Source: Azospirillum sp. TSH100
Lineage (GTDB): Bacteria; Pseudomonadota; Alphaproteobacteria; Azospirillales; Azospirillaceae
Length of the DNA stretch: 64,000 nt
Direction: 5' to 3'
NCBI RefSeq assembly: GCF_004923295.1
Contig: NZ_CP039634.1
Location: 310,001 to 374,000 of the forward strand
Numbering within the stretch: position 1 is the stretch's first letter; the number at the start of each line of letters is the position of its first letter. Position numbers and translations under genes: made by a program. The notes beneath the pieces were generated by a model. That model searched no databases. It had not been told where the DNA came from and saw only the letters and a program-made list of their open reading frames with translations. Positions 63,776 through 64,000 of the stretch are shown in pieces.

Positions 63776-64000
63776 TTGGACGCCCCCATAGACGAGATCC
63801 CCGTCACAGCCGGGCTCCTGCGCGGCATGCCCCTGCCCCAGCCGGACGGCGACGGCGACAAGGAAACCCGCGGCCGTGTGCTGGTGGTGGCGGGCAGCGT
63901 TCCGGTTCCGGGCGGCGCCCTGCTGGCCGGGATCGGCGTGTTGCGGGCCGGGGCCGGCAAGCTGCAGATCGCCACCGCCGCCAGCATCGCGCCCCATCTG
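63776..64000 (+). CDS. nnrD: ADP-dependent NAD(P)H-hydrate dehydratase (N-terminal part)
   Basis: The window holds the first 75 codons. GRVLVVAGSVPVPGGALLAG, then GVLRAGAGKLQIATAAS and IAPHL match the start of the carbohydrate-kinase-like NnrD domain, which repairs hydrated NAD(P)H. The start is TTG 63776, with GAGGAGA six bases ahead. No epimerase (NnrE) domain precedes it, so this is the single-domain form. It runs off the window end and is probably co-transcribed with the histidine phosphatase. Confidence 0.8.
   Translation, partial: MDAPIDEIPVTAGLLRGMPLPQPDGDGDKETRGRVLVVAGSVPVPGGALLAGIGVLRAGAGKLQIATAASIAPHL

Overview
The window is a gene-dense, very GC-rich piece of an alphaproteobacterial chromosome. 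The most likely source is Azospirillum or a close relative (Rhodospirillales). This rests on protein sequences and gene order: an RcdA-like DUF1465 protein, a DUF1150 gene behind a small heat shock gene, L31 without cysteines, the chain proA-nadD-rsfS-rlmH-gpmI-envC-ctpA, a chemoreceptor with a C-terminal PilZ domain, and ROSE-type leaders before both small heat shock genes. I see no integrase, transposase, phage module or CRISPR array, so this reads as core chromosome with lineage-specific inserts.

Layout. 1-8.8 kb: a glutathionylspermidine synthase-like gene, tRNA-Leu and tRNA-Ala, a methyltransferase, MepA endopeptidase, an ABC-2 permease beside an ABC exporter, L31 and RcdA. 9-14.7 kb: heat shock gene, tRNA-Ser, then rplU-rpmA, obg-proB and a HAD phosphatase. 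14.7-24.2 kb, minus strand: envelope and growth genes running proA, nadD, rsfS, rlmH, gpmI, envC-like, ctpA, DUF610. Short REP-like palindromes lie around envC and inside the nadD reading frame. 24.4-25.6 kb: a TSUP transporter and rppH.

25.8-39.6 kb is the standout region. A chemotaxis cluster (STAS, cheY, cheA, cheW, membrane MCP, cheR, cheD, cheB, soluble MCP-like protein) is followed on the same strand by a partner-switching set: a STAS antagonist, a RsbW-like ATPase and two overlapping receiver-PP2C proteins. The first PP2C domain has lost metal-binding residues that the second keeps. The soluble MCP-like protein carries a CheZ-like FQDLTxQ motif. A terminator-like hairpin sits between the two halves.

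39.7-50.2 kb: rpsD, an L-2-hydroxyglutarate oxidase-like gene, a second ROSE/heat shock/DUF1150 locus, an unknown helical protein, a PilZ chemoreceptor between two tiny zinc-ribbon membrane proteins, rmuC, a Nudix gene and a ChaN-PDZ protein. 50.4-64 kb: an SDR, an aminotransferase, a GGT-like lipoprotein lacking the usual nucleophile, a BepA-like M48 protease, a phytase-like esterase with Pho-box-like repeats upstream, a DsbA-like protein, a HAD phosphatase, an MT-A70 methyltransferase, a Crp/Fnr regulator with YgjV, a double cold shock protein, an old yellow enzyme, a histidine phosphatase and the start of an NAD(P)H-hydrate dehydratase.

All calls come from reading the sequence and protein motifs. 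No database search was run.
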